Of a stretch of DNA of 64,000 nucleotides, positions 1-9,909 are shown in pieces. Source of the DNA: Pycnococcus provasolii (lineage: Eukaryota > Chlorophyta > Pseudoscourfieldiophyceae > Pseudoscourfieldiales > Pycnococcaceae). The notes under the pieces are model-generated. The model saw only the letters and a list, made by a program, of their open reading frames with translations. It was not told the DNA's origin and ran no database searches. Numbering within the stretch: position 1 is the stretch's first letter; each line of letters begins with the position of its first letter. The position numbers and the translations under genes were made by a program. The stretch spans positions 62,001 through 126,000 of the forward strand of contig OW568872.1 of NCBI GenBank assembly GCA_938743325.2. The letters are read 5' to 3'.

Positions 1-1118
1 TGCACATCCGCGTACCGTTTGCGCATGTGCTAGGCTGAGACGTGCCGTGCGTAAGCAATCTCAAGGCTGACGAGTGCTGTCCGCCAAATGAATGCCCCCT
101 ACTGTACAAACAAGCTGATCCACGCGTTGTACGCCAAATTGCATGCCCCCTACTGAAATCGTCGAGCGTCCAAGTCGAATCATCGATATCCAAAACGTTG
201 ACGATATCGTCTATGTAAGGATTGCAATCTGCGAATTCGAGCTAATCGCGTGTGGTCATTGCCATATCTTCTCCAAAGCTCCAGTAGGGAAAGACAGGGT
301 GCGAGCCGTGGTGCACGGTCGCGCCCCACGTCTTGACCCTGGGATAGGGAAGACAAAACGTCTTGACCCTACTCCTTCACATATTCAAATCACAATCAAA
401 TCCTTTATTCCCAAAGACAGGGGTCCCCCCTCACACACAGATTGGGGCATGGGCTCCACCCAATCCCCCAATCACCCACAGGCATCTCACACTCCATCAC
501 GCGTGCGCGCAGGGCGCGGGTACACGCAGTATGGCTTGAGCACTAGTGCAGAGGACGCGGCAGAGATAAGGTGGAAGCGCGCCGGGCAAGGCAACAGGCT
601 GCCTTTTCAGCGCCTTCCGCGATGCAGCGGAAACGCGCGGAGGAGGAACAGAAGCGAGATGCTTGGGAATCATCCAAGAGGGCGGGAGGTGGCCCAGCCG
701 CGCACCGCCTCGCATGAGCGACGCAGAGCGCGAGCGCCGGCTGGCGGAGATGGCGCGCGATGCGTACAAACACCACCGCGACTCCGCGAGCGACGACACG
801 CTCTTGAGAAGTAAAAAAAGTAAAAAAAAAATAGTAAAATACCGCCCTCAACAAGTCACAGCTAAATTGCGCGACCGGTTTCGACAGATTTTGTTGTCCC
901 AATTAATGTCCCGGAGACCCGGACCTAAACCCTCTGCCTTTGACCAGGTCGAAGAAGCAGCCAGCCCCCTCAGACAGACTCGCCCCGAACGACCCTTCCC
1001 CCCTCCACCTTCCAGTAGTCGAGCTCGCCCAACCAACACACTGGACGCGCCCCCCCACTTCGCGTCTCTGTCTATCTGCCATTATTATAAGTAGTAATAA
1101 CGTGTGTGTGAAATTATT
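1..1118. other. Region without a clear gene
   Basis: No reading frame here has a recognisable domain. A direct repeat of about 25 bp built around the core GCCCCCTACTG occurs twice (near 81-107 and 131-157). Open frames up to about 220 codons exist on both strands, but their translations are low-complexity and look like frames kept open by GC-rich composition. A short coding-like stretch at 622-815 is listed separately. The last 300 bases are the upstream region of the RWP-RK gene and hold only A/T-rich runs near 811-840 and 1081-1118. Confidence 0.6.
622..815 (+). pseudogene. Frame-disrupted fragment resembling the C-terminal part of CWC25-like splicing factors
   Basis: From an ATG at 622 one frame reads a charged stretch beginning MQRKRAEEEQKRDAWESS and hits a stop (TGA) near 713. 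The next frame over the same point continues with MSDAERERRLAEMARDAY. The second piece resembles the motif SEEERAARLREMQxDA found in plant CWC25 (a step-one spliceosome factor) from memory; no alignment was run. Either this is a host-gene relic with one frameshift, or two exons with an intron I cannot place. After about 815 the sequence is A-rich and non-coding. Evidence is weak because both pieces are short. Confidence 0.2.
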
Positions 1119-1703
1119 ATGACTAGCACCGTGACATGCGCGTCGGACGACTACACAAACGACGTCTTGTCGTACGAATACAGGAAAGCCAATCTCATCA
1201 AGCAGCAACAACAACAACAACAGCCAGATCATCATCATCGTGAGGATGGTACCAGTACCGCTGGCAGCTCAATCTCGCGCGAGGTGCTCGTTGCACACTT
1301 CCACCTCCCTTCTGATGAGGCATCCAGGAAATTAGGTATCGCGACCGCGGAGCTCAAGCAAATCAGTCGTATGCATGGATTTAAAAGGTGGCCATACCGC
1401 AAACCGTATAAGGATCGCGCAATAGCCGGCAATCAACACCATAGCAGCAGCAGCGGAGGAGGGGGCAGCAGCAGCGGCGATAATAAGACAACGGCGTCGT
1501 TTGTCAACAACATGGGCATGCTCCTTGCCGCTGTCGACGCGGCACAGAAGAGTGACGACTACAACAGCGATATCAACGCTCCTCCGCCACCGCCACCACC
1601 TCCTCCTCCCCCTCTGTCGCTACCGCTACCGCCACCGCCCCCACCGCCACCGCCGCCCCCACCAGCAGTGCCACCACCACCACCACCACGAGTCTACGAC
1701 TGA
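1119..1703 (+). CDS. Small RWP-RK domain protein
   Basis: A 194-residue protein with one RWP-RK domain at about residues 52-98, including the helix LGIATAELKQISR and the signature RWPYRK (90-95). RWP-RK proteins are DNA-binding regulators of nitrogen response and of gametogenesis in the green lineage (NIN-like proteins, RKD, and algal MID). The domain is preceded by a poly-Gln run (about 29-35) and followed by Ser/Gly runs and two poly-Pro blocks near the C-terminus. There is no PB1 domain, so it is not a full NIN-like protein; its size fits the RKD or MID class. I chose the ATG at 1119; an in-frame GTG lies 15 bases upstream. The invariant Cys seen before the motif in many family members is Ser here. 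Target genes cannot be inferred. Confidence 0.8.
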   Translation: MTSTVTCASDDYTNDVLSYEYRKANLIKQQQQQQQPDHHHREDGTSTAGSSISREVLVAHFHLPSDEASRKLGIATAELKQISRMHGFKRWPYRKPYKDRAIAGNQHHSSSSGGGGSSSGDNKTTASFVNNMGMLLAAVDAAQKSDDYNSDINAPPPPPPPPPPPLSLPLPPPPPPPPPPPPAVPPPPPPRVYD

Positions 1704-1853
1704 TGAGGCATTCTCGAATTCGCGCTTGCTTGTTGCAGTCAGTATGATACATGTGTTGATACAGTCAGTATGATGTACTGTGAGAATGGTATGTTGTTGC
1801 ACACATCTTGTAAAAACGAACGACCTGGAAAATACAAAATTTACATACAATTC

Positions 1854-4115
1854 CTACTGCACAGCTTTTGTGCGTACACTACAAATCACCTCACGTGCAA
1901 GCTTCATCAAATCCGCACCTAAGGCTGCCCTCGCACCCAAAGGTGTGCTCGTTTTCTCCGCCACGTCGAGACGCGCCTCGGCATCCGCGACGAAAGCCCG
2001 AAGGTCAGCCGCGGCGGAGCGGAGTGCGGCACGCCTGTCCGCATCACGCCACGGCATCAGAGAGGAGTCGTCATCCTTGTCCACCAGCATGCGACGCACG
2101 ACCGCGTTGTGAACGGCAAGTGCGGCTGTCGCATCGCCTGACATCCGAAGCGTTCCATCTGGCGCATGGACCAACGAGACGGCGGGAATGCTCACGTCGC
2201 CACCACCCTTGGGAGACAGAGTACACGTCTTGCCCACGCGCACTGATAACACCGCCATGCCGGCGTCGTCGAGGAGACGAGGGCGCTTTGTTGTCATCTC
2301 CTTCAACCCATCGGGCCAGGTGACATCCAGGACGGTGAGTGGCACGTCCATCGCCACAGGTATCACGGGCATGCAAAGGTGAGGTTCGTCGCCGTCGCCG
2401 CCGCCGCCGCCGCCGTCGTCGTCGTTGCAGTCGTCGAAATCATCGCAGGAAGGAGGAGATGGAGGTTGGGGTGGAAGCACGACGACGCTAAGGCGAAGTG
2501 GGCTAGATGGCCATGCAGTATGATGAGGACATGGTAGCGCCACGCTCGCAGTGCCCGTGGAATCCGACGATGCGCCTTGCCACGGTGCACATTCACCTGC
2601 CAACTCGCCCAAACTTAGCCTGAGCAGCACGTGCCATCCCACACGTCCTTCTTTCAGGCGCACATTCACGCAAACACGCGGCCCAACACCCGCCAGCATA
2701 TCCGGGATTAAGTACGTGATCTGTGAAATGCGCACGATGCCATCTTCATTTCCTCGCTGTCTTGCCAAGATACAGGCATCTAACGCGCATGCGTATGACG
2801 CAAGTGCAGAATCCCAGCGTGCAATCTCCTTAGTGAGCGCGCATTCGCGCGCGTGTGACGACTCTAGCATCGCGAGCGCGTCGTCGGCATGAATTGTGGG
2901 CACAAAATCCGTTTCGATGCAGGGAGCTGTATACGTCAGCGCCAGCGTCGTGCCGTCGTCCAAAAAAGCGAGTGCCGGCCCGAGTCGCGGCACACACGCT
3001 GTCAAGCATATCGTGCCGTCACGCCATAGCTCACGCACACGCAGAGTTGTGCCAAGCGCGCCTGACAGAGAAATGTGCCGTGCCACGTCGGAAAGCACGA
3101 CAACGCCGGCACCGCCACGTCGCGGGAAAACGAGCAAGTGCGTGCCATCACCGGAACGGACGGCGGTCGTCAGAGGAGACCACGTCTCCGGCAAGTGCAG
3201 GCGATGAAGTGTCAGCGCGCCGTCGTCGCCGCCGAGTGCGAGCACGCACACGCCTCCAAACGTATCTACAATCACTAAGGCATCGCCTTCCAGCGTAGAC
3301 GCCACAGCCGCTGGAGGAGCGCGCACGTCAACTAGCATTCCCCCACCAGCTGTCGTGTGCATCTCAACGAATCCTAGCTGAGAGAGCACGAGAACTCCGT
3401 CGTCTACGCAAGCGCCGTTCTTATCTGCGTCGGCCGCTCGTGCAAGCGCGCGGAAGAGTCTTGCGGAGACGACAGTCTCGTCGCCGCCGTCGCCGTCGCC
3501 GTCGCCTGCGCGAAGGGATACGAGCGTGGGTCGCGTCGTCGGCAGCGTCTCGGAAGTGCAGCTTGCATCGTCGGCGTGTGCTGTTGACGGTTCCACGAGG
3601 ATGCACTCTCCTACGTCGTCAACAATCCAGAGGTGTGTCTTTGATCGCGCCCTTCGTGTTGCAGCGTGCACTCGCACTCCCACTGATAAGACGCTGGGAC
3701 TGGATTCAGTGTGCACTTGGCCATTTTCAAGCACAACGACGACTCCTCCAAGGTTGTTGTTGTTGTTGTTGTTGTCGTTGTTGTCGTCGTCGTTGTCGTC
3801 GCCGAGCACGCTAATGATCCTTGATGAGAATTCTCTCGAAATGTCGCAGCGCCAAGAGCACCCAGAGGAACCATCCTCTGCTCGTGGGAGGGAGTACCAG
3901 TCCAAATGACGGCAGGATCCGTTTGGCGGCAGGAACGCGACCCTTTCGAGGTGCCGCCCAAGGAGCCACGAGCGGGGCGACGAGCAGAGGACGAGGGAGT
4001 TTGACGAGGTGTGTTCTTCAGCGGGTTCCAGAGTGCGGTGCTTCGCTGAGGCGGCTGAGACGACGACTGAGACGGCGGTGAGAGCGGACGGGCCGGCGAC
4101 GGGGGGGGCGGACAT
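1854..4115 (-). CDS. Beta-propeller protein with FAAP100/FANCB-like architecture
   Basis: A 753-residue protein. Residues about 1-430 are beta-rich and propeller-like. Then come a predicted helical or coiled-coil stretch (around ALTKEIARWDSALASYAC), a beta-sandwich-like part (VCVNVRLKEGRVGWHVLLRL), a Pro/Asp/Gly-rich insert, and a helical C-terminus. This order matches FAAP100 and FANCB, partners of FANCL in the Fanconi anaemia ubiquitin-ligase core. From memory, the segment LAVHNAVVRRM lines up with a conserved C-terminal segment of human FAAP100 (HHAVVGRM). An Asn/Asp repeat (about 107-121) is encoded by GTT-rich DNA. BBS2/BBS7-type propeller proteins have a similar layout and are the main alternative. 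The ATG at 4115 is used; an in-frame GTG lies 24 bases upstream. A telomere-like array sits about 55 bp upstream. Confidence 0.45.
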   Translation of the reverse strand: MSAPPVAGPSALTAVSVVVSAASAKHRTLEPAEEHTSSNSLVLCSSPRSWLLGRHLERVAFLPPNGSCRHLDWYSLPRAEDGSSGCSWRCDISREFSSRIISVLGDDNDDDNNDNNNNNNNLGGVVVVLENGQVHTESSPSVLSVGVRVHAATRRARSKTHLWIVDDVGECILVEPSTAHADDASCTSETLPTTRPTLVSLRAGDGDGDGGDETVVSARLFRALARAADADKNGACVDDGVLVLSQLGFVEMHTTAGGGMLVDVRAPPAAVASTLEGDALVIVDTFGGVCVLALGGDDGALTLHRLHLPETWSPLTTAVRSGDGTHLLVFPRRGGAGVVVLSDVARHISLSGALGTTLRVRELWRDGTICLTACVPRLGPALAFLDDGTTLALTYTAPCIETDFVPTIHADDALAMLESSHARECALTKEIARWDSALASYACALDACILARQRGNEDGIVRISQITYLIPDMLAGVGPRVCVNVRLKEGRVGWHVLLRLSLGELAGECAPWQGASSDSTGTASVALPCPHHTAWPSSPLRLSVVVLPPQPPSPPSCDDFDDCNDDDGGGGGGDGDEPHLCMPVIPVAMDVPLTVLDVTWPDGLKEMTTKRPRLLDDAGMAVLSVRVGKTCTLSPKGGGDVSIPAVSLVHAPDGTLRMSGDATAALAVHNAVVRRMLVDKDDDSSLMPWRDADRRAALRSAAADLRAFVADAEARLDVAEKTSTPLGARAALGADLMKLAREVICSVRTKAVQ

Positions 4116-4170
4116 GGCGCCGGGAAGTGGGAACGGCACCGACAGAGGGGAGGCGGGAAATGAATGGAAC

Positions 4171-4198
4171 GGTTAGGGTTATGTCAGGATTAGGGTTA
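4171..4198. promoter_or_regulatory. Interstitial telomere-like motifs upstream of the FAAP100-like gene
   Basis: Two blocks reading GGTTAGGGTTA and GATTAGGGTTA lie 55-85 bp upstream of the minus-strand start at 4115. They are imperfect TTAGGG units. Their position matches similar arrays upstream of several other genes in this window. Confidence 0.5.
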
Positions 4199-4248
4199 CA
4201 CAAGTCACCGAAAGGGAAAGGTTTGGCGCTCTGAACCAGCAATACAAC

Positions 4249-4383
4249 CTTCGAAATCACCTGCGCAATGTACAAAAACGCGCAGTGAATGGCACCGGTG
4301 AATGGGCTGAACGGTGAAAGTGAAAGGTGTGAATGGGCAACCGCTGGACAGAGTAAAGTACACTTCATTACTGAATGAGGGAT
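4249..4383. repeat. Dispersed repeat, copy 1
   Basis: About 135 bp that align with 31927-32037 in the same orientation. Shared blocks include CTTCGAAA, AAAAACGC, GTGTGAATGG, AGTAAAGTACACT and CATTACTGAA followed by GAGGGAT. This copy has about 25 extra bases in the middle. Its right edge ends 25 bases from the stop codon of the minus-strand XRN gene. The second copy sits the same way beside another minus-strand gene, so it may be part of a 3' UTR or an old short interspersed element. Confidence 0.65.
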
Positions 4384-4407
4384 ACTAGTTCACATTATTC
4401 TCATTGA

Positions 4408-4540
4408 TTAGTGCGGGCGACGGTCGTTGCGACCTCGCATCAAAGGGGAGAACCGATTCGGGCCGCCGCCGCCACCGCCACCACGACCACCGCCAGTACC
4501 TAGCAGAGCGGCCATGTCGGTGAGACCACCACGCTGCTGC

Positions 4541-4572
<32 letters not shown>

Positions 4573-7500
4573 CTGTTGTGGTGGCGGTGGGCGAACACCG
4601 GGAGGTGCGGATGGTGGTGCAATCGACGCCCAACCAGGAGGTGCGGGCCATCCTCCTCTACCGGCGCCATGTGGTGGAGGAGGCTGGCCCATGGCTGGCA
4701 TCCTATGGCCTGCCTGGCCCATGGGTGCATTCGGCGCACGCACTATCTGCGCCGAAGCACCTGGCATCTGTGGTGGAATTGGCGCAGCGCCTGGCCACTG
4801 CGGCATTGCCGGGTACGCAGGAGGTTGGTGGTGATACGCAGCGTGCTGGTAGTGCTGCTGCTGGTACATGTATGTCTGCTGCTGGTACATGAAATTTTGC
4901 GCACCGATTGCGGGCGGTGGTACGAGCGGCGGCGGTGGAGCCACACCACCCGCAAAACCGGGAAGCATCGGCATCCACTGACCACCTCTACCACCTCCAT
5001 GGTGACCACCTCTACCACCTCCATGGTGACCACCTCTACCACCTCCATGGTGACGATGCTGGTTGTAGTTCGACTGCGGCCGCCCCTGCTCGTGCCAAAG
5101 AGGCGCCTCCGCGGGCGTATCGTCATCCGCAAGCGTCGTTTCCACATTGCACCCACGCGGCAGATGGCAATCGTGCTCACGGTCCTTCGGTGGTGCGCGG
5201 TACGCAACGCAAGCGACGTCATTGTTCTCAATCACCTTGCTGAGCGTCTTCGAAGCCGCCGTTCCATCGCCACCTGAAATAAACGGCTTGATGCGCTTCG
5301 GGCACACCTCGCCGTCGGGAGCGACGAGAAACCCGGAGAAGTGCCCGCTAAGCGAGGCGTTGATGGGCGCGCTCTTCTGCCCACTAGACTCCAGCGACAG
5401 CATCGACGCACGAAGCGGGTGGCGCGGGCCCACGAAGAGGAGCTCGGACAAAATCGAGTTCCTTCTCTTCTCATCCTGCGTCAGGTCCTCCTGCAGCTTC
5501 TCGCTCTCCTCAAGAAGCAGGTCCGCGTCGATGAATGGCAGAAGAGCAACGCCCTGCCACGCGAAGCGCTTCCCATCCATGTCAATGGCAAAATCTTCCG
5601 GATAGAAATCGGCAAGCGGCGATTCGGTATCACGCATGAGGCGCGCGAATGGCGCGGGAAGTGCGTGGCTCGATGCCGCAGGGAACACCGCGAGCAGCTG
5701 GTCGTACGGGCGAAACGGCTTCCCTTTGTCAAAACTCAGCGTGCAGAATCCTTCGGAATCCTCGTCGAGCGGTATGTCGCCGGACGCCATTAACTGACGC
5801 AAGTTCACCAGGTCGCTTGCAAAGGGTGCGTAGTGGTAAGGAAAGTACCAGCCCCAGCTCTGCACGCCGTCATAGTAGTAGCCCATTACCCACAGCAGGC
5901 CTTCGATGTAGTGCCGCACCACATCACGCACCGTCATGGCCAGCGCTTCGGGAGTGTACGCGCCAAGCTTCTCGGAGTAGTAACGCTCACGCCAACCCGC
6001 CTCGTCGAGCCTCACCTTGTCCTGCATCTGCTCGGTGACGGGAATTTCGTTCTTCTCCTTCATTGTGTCGCTCAGCGCCTTCTCGAATTGCGCAACTTCC
6101 TCCTCGGTCGCCGCGGGTCCCATCGCCGGTTTCGAAGAGTCGTCGTTGTCCTCCTCCTTCTTAGATGTCGCCGCAGCCGTCCCCGCTGTCGATCCTCCGA
6201 GCCCTGACCAGAAGTTTCCAAGGTCTTCCGCACCCGCACCCGCACCCGCATCCGCCTTCGCCTTCTTTGCGGGTGGCGCATCTGCATCATCCGCAGCATC
6301 TTTTTCTCCCTTCCTCATCTCCTCCTCCTCCTCCTTCTTGGGTGTTGCGGTAGTCGTCGTCGGCGCTGCCGCCGCTGCCGCCGCCGCCGCCGTCGGACGC
6401 TTTCCGAGCATTGCACGCAGCGAAGCTGCCGCGCCTCGGTTATCCTGCGCAGGCGGCGCAGATGATCGACTCGCGGATCCCACGCCGAGATTTGGCTTGT
6501 GTCCGAGCGGCTGCAGCGCACCCACGCTGGCATTGACTCCCGCGTGGTCGCGCTCAGCCGCCGCCTGCAGCTTTCTGCGTGCCTCGTCATCCTGCTTTCG
6601 CCGAAGCTGTGAACGATGCCTTTTCATGCGCTTCGCGAAGATCGCCTCTTCGTTTGCGCTCACCACCTCAATGAATTTCTCCACGCGTGCCAGATGAACC
6701 CGCCTTCCCTTCGTAAGGTATCCACCGAGACGTGGCAGCGTGCGTTTGTAAACGTTCATGAGAAGATCGATGGCACCCTCGCGAATCTCGAGCGTGGGCA
6801 TGTGCGGCAGAAAGTCGTTTCCGACGAAAAAGCATAGGAACACGTAGTCGTCGATGACGCGCGCGCTATCAAACGCGAAGGGGCACGCTCCCACAGGGGC
6901 ACGCATTTCCAGCGCGAGGTACTCGCGTAAGATGGAGATGACGACAAGCTGGTATGGCTTCTGCGTCACGCCCGCGCTTGCAACAACCTCGCCTTTCTCC
7001 TTCGCCCTTTGCTTTTCCAGCTGATCCTCCATGTGCTGCCGTGCCAGGTCCGCCGCCGACGGATTGTTGTTGTTGTGCTGTCCCGTGCCGCTCTGAAGCA
7101 TGACCACCTGTATCGCCGAGGTTGGCGATGTTATATTATTTGGGTCTGGGTCGTTAGTTGCTATTCTTTCAGAATTTTGAGAGAGAGGTTTTTTTTTTGT
7201 TGTGTGTGTGTGTGTGTCTATCTGTCGTTTTTGTCTGTCTCTCTCTCTCTTCGTCTCTTCTTGTCCCTCGGGTGCGTGCTAAATTTGTCTCAGTCGATGG
7301 GTGGTGATATATCAGACTTTGTCGGCAAGGCTTTGAAAATATTGAGTGATTTGATTCTATGTTGTTTTCGCACTTACGCCGAACGAGACCTATAAAGGTT
7401 AAAATACATCCTTGACAACAGCCAGCACCTCATTCAAAGGGACAGAGAGAGAGACGAGAGAGACGTGACGAGACGTGACGTGATGTGACGTGTGTGAAAA

Positions 7501-8286
7501 GGCATGTCAACGTACCTCACGAAGGATGTAGAAGTGTCCCTCATGCGACGCAAGTGCGAGCATGATAAGGTCAGCGTCTAGGCCGTACAGGCAGTGCTTG
7601 GTATTCGGGTCGAAGCCTGGTCGATTTCTCTGGCTTCGTATGAAGTCCATGATTTTGTGCTCCCCTTCACCCGGCGTGTTGGCGTCGCTGAGCACCACCT
7701 TGATGTTTTCCCACCCCAAAGCATAGTTGAGGCGCGACTGGATGTAGTACTGCAGCGCAACGCTGAGTCGAAACATGAACGGCGTGCCAGGCGTGATGAC
7801 GTTGCTGTCCGCGAGGTCGCCGAGCGCGCTTTCCCCTTTCGGCGGGATGCGCACGCCGCGCGACTCGAACTCGTGCCTGAGCCTGACCATCTCCGCTTCT
7901 TTTTCCGCCCTTTCCTTGGCTGCCCGAAACCTGCGCGAGCGCTGCTGGTTCATCTTCGCGCGAGGCGCGACGCCGTCGATGGCCATGTAAATCAGTCTTC
8001 GTGGCCTGATGATGCGCACGAGTCTGTCGATGTAGTCGAATATGTTCGCGAACACCTCCGCCTCGGTGGTAGGTGGCGCCCGGTCCTCCGGGTGGAAGCA
8101 CGGGTGAATGATTCCGTTCATGTCGAGGTAGAGGTGGTCAAACTCGACGCCGTTGGGGTTGGGTGCGCCGACGTCGAACGGGTACTCGGTTCCGTCTGGC
8201 ATGTACTCGACGGACTCTTCGACCGCGTCTTTGATTATTTTCGGGTACTTCGCGGAGAGCCATCGGTAGTACGAGGGGACGCCCAT
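4408..8286 (-). CDS. 5'-3' exoribonuclease of the XRN2/XRN4 type (two exons)
   Basis: Degrades 5'-monophosphate RNA. Exon 1 is 7516-8286 and exon 2 is 4408-7107, joined in phase 0 by a 408-base intron with GTACGT donor and TACAG acceptor; the product is 1156 residues. Exon 1 holds the conserved XRN N-terminus: [15 protein letters not shown], the acidic site [11 protein letters not shown] (D55), [18 protein letters not shown] and [12 protein letters not shown]. Exon 2 continues with [12 protein letters not shown] and the conserved second half. The tail is low complexity: RGG-type repeats, Met/Pro/Gln-rich sequence and a poly-Gln run. After ILREV, where XRN2/XRN4 proteins usually carry a CCHC zinc knuckle, I see none. 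XRN1-specific C-terminal domains are also absent. Nuclear or cytosolic location is unclear. Confidence 0.92.
4981..5052. repeat. Perfect 24-bp tandem repeat in the XRN tail
   Basis: Three identical 24-bp units, each encoding HHGGGRGG on the minus strand. RGG motifs commonly bind RNA or are arginine-methylated. Perfect identity suggests recent expansion or homogenisation. Confidence 0.95.
7108..7515 (-). other. Intron of the XRN gene
   Basis: Splice sites read GAG|GTACGT at 7516/7515 and TACAG|GTGG at 7108/7107 on the minus strand. The split follows ILRE and restores the conserved ILREVV sequence of the family. The intron carries purine-rich and CA/GA simple repeats on the sense strand (TG/TC on the plus strand, about 7185-7262). 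Confidence 0.9.
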
Positions 8287-8989
8287 TATACTAAAAAGGG
8301 GCTACCTATGATATCTCATATAAGAAAAGCACACAGAAAAGCACACAGAACGGCACGACGGAATGACTGACTGGCTGACTGAGACAGGGACAGGCCTGGT
8401 GGACGAGGAAGGAAGGAAAGGAATGGGCCCACCCAACGAGCGAGTGACGATGACGATGACGATGACGGCGAGATTCGGAACAATAATGCGCCGCCACCCC
8501 GAGCAGCCGAGGCCCGAAAGCCTTGAAGGGAGGGGAGGGGGGGCGGGGGGGAGAGGAAAAAAAACCCTAAAGAGCAAAGCAGGCCGAGGCTGCTAACCCT
8601 AACCCTAACAGCCTACTCCCCTTCATGGCCCATATGGCATTGGGCCATTGGCCTTCCGCCTTCTTCAAGGCATTTCTTTCGATAATTCGATTCAGTCCAA
8701 GGAGAACGACGTAAGTACGTGGCAGATTATTGCTTGCCTGAGAACTCCTTTTTACACCTTTCTATCTCTGCACTTCAGTTGCTGCAACATCTCAGTTTGA
8801 TCCCTCGCAGTTTCTTGAGGCTTGAGCAAACTTCTTTAAGAAGGCAGTTTACTCATTTACCATCCGCCGATTATCCGACTTTGTGTGCGCCTTCGTGTAC
8901 CCGGTCAGACGGTGGTGGCGCACTTCTGCACGGCGTTAAAAAAATTACCTCGTAAGTACGTTGACAGCGAGCGATCGATCTGATTATTG
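8287..8989. promoter_or_regulatory. Shared upstream region of XRN and OEP21 genes
   Basis: About 700 bp between divergent genes with no coding potential I can support. It holds a GAT/GAC triplet repeat (about 8445-8467), a G-rich block (8526-8556) and a telomere-like array of CCCTAA units at 8593-8609, about 310 bp from the XRN start and 380 bp from the OEP21 start. It should contain both promoters. Confidence 0.55.
8593..8609. repeat. Interstitial telomere-like array
   Basis: Just under three CCCTAA units between the divergent XRN and OEP21 genes. Confidence 0.8.
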
Positions 8990-9823
8990 ATGGGAAACTC
9001 TTCCTCGTCGTCGTCGTCGTCGTCGCCGTCGTCTCCGAAGAGGAGCTCGCCCTACTCGGGGTGGGACCGCCCCGACCCGGTTTTGCTCAACGACGACGTG
9101 CCTCCCGCGCACGCCATTATCACCGAAGAAAAGGATAACCCCGCTGGGCACGACAACACAAGCGAACCCAAGGGGCCAACACTGCCCAAAAAACTCCGCC
9201 GGTCAGTCAGGCGTGTCGCTCGCTCGCTCAACTTCAAAAGGCGTGACCCGGACAAACCACCGCACTCACTGCTAGACGACACGGACTGGAGAAAACAGAA
9301 ACGCAAAGATACGTCAGGAATGGAATCCGCACTCAGGTTCGACAGCAGAGGGCGCGCGCTCCTCCTAACAGCCAGGGAGCAGTTCGTCTCGGACGACAAC
9401 GTCATTCTCGAAGTCAAGGGCGCGCTGAACACCAAAACGGGAACCTCGAACCTACAGGCGACACTCATGAAGAAGATGTTCCCCGAGGTGCTCAGCCGGA
9501 TCGACGTGGGCGCGTGCTTCAACAGCGAAAGCGACGAGGTGACGTACAGCATTTACGGCAAAAAGCAGTTCGAACTCGAGGAGGATGGACTCACCAGTCT
9601 CAACCTAAAGGGAGGATACGGACTCGCGTACAGGAGCAGGAGGCATATGCCGACGGCGAAGATTGAACTCAACAGGAAGATCTTCAACTTCACCGAAGAC
9701 CAGGACCTGAAAATTAAGCTCGGGTACGACCTCATGTCCAAAAAGTTCTACGGCCAGATGCGTGAGAACAACTGGACGCTCAACTACAAGGGGTCACGGT
9801 GGGACGTGGAGTACGCTTTGTAG
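8990..9823 (+). CDS. Chloroplast outer-envelope pore protein OEP21 homologue
   Basis: A 277-residue protein whose last 170 residues resemble plant OEP21, an anion-selective beta-barrel channel of the plastid outer envelope that passes phosphorylated metabolites. Matching landmarks from memory of the family are VKGALNTKTG (plant form VRGGLDTKTG), a central strand-rich part, and the C-terminal RENNWTLNYKGSRWDVEYAL, close to the plant RENNWTFNxDYKGRWNVRYDL end. The extra N-terminal 105 residues are Ser-rich and then basic (RRSVRRVARSLNFKRR); plant OEP21 is only about 175 residues and lacks this. The ATG at 8990 follows an in-frame TTG. The extension may be a cytosolic tail, since OEP21 inserts without a cleaved transit peptide. 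Confidence 0.8.
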   Translation: MGNSSSSSSSSSPSSPKRSSPYSGWDRPDPVLLNDDVPPAHAIITEEKDNPAGHDNTSEPKGPTLPKKLRRSVRRVARSLNFKRRDPDKPPHSLLDDTDWRKQKRKDTSGMESALRFDSRGRALLLTAREQFVSDDNVILEVKGALNTKTGTSNLQATLMKKMFPEVLSRIDVGACFNSESDEVTYSIYGKKQFELEEDGLTSLNLKGGYGLAYRSRRHMPTAKIELNRKIFNFTEDQDLKIKLGYDLMSKKFYGQMRENNWTLNYKGSRWDVEYAL

Positions 9824-9909
9824 CGTTTTTTAATATGTGAATAATGCACTTTACCCCTTTTTTTTTCCTCAAAAAAAGAAGAACTTTTTTATCTTACAAC
9901 CAAATTATT

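Noticed and set aside
143-814. 223-codon frame at the window start
   Set aside because: Its GC-driven translation has no domain; the stretch resembling CWC25 lies in other frames.
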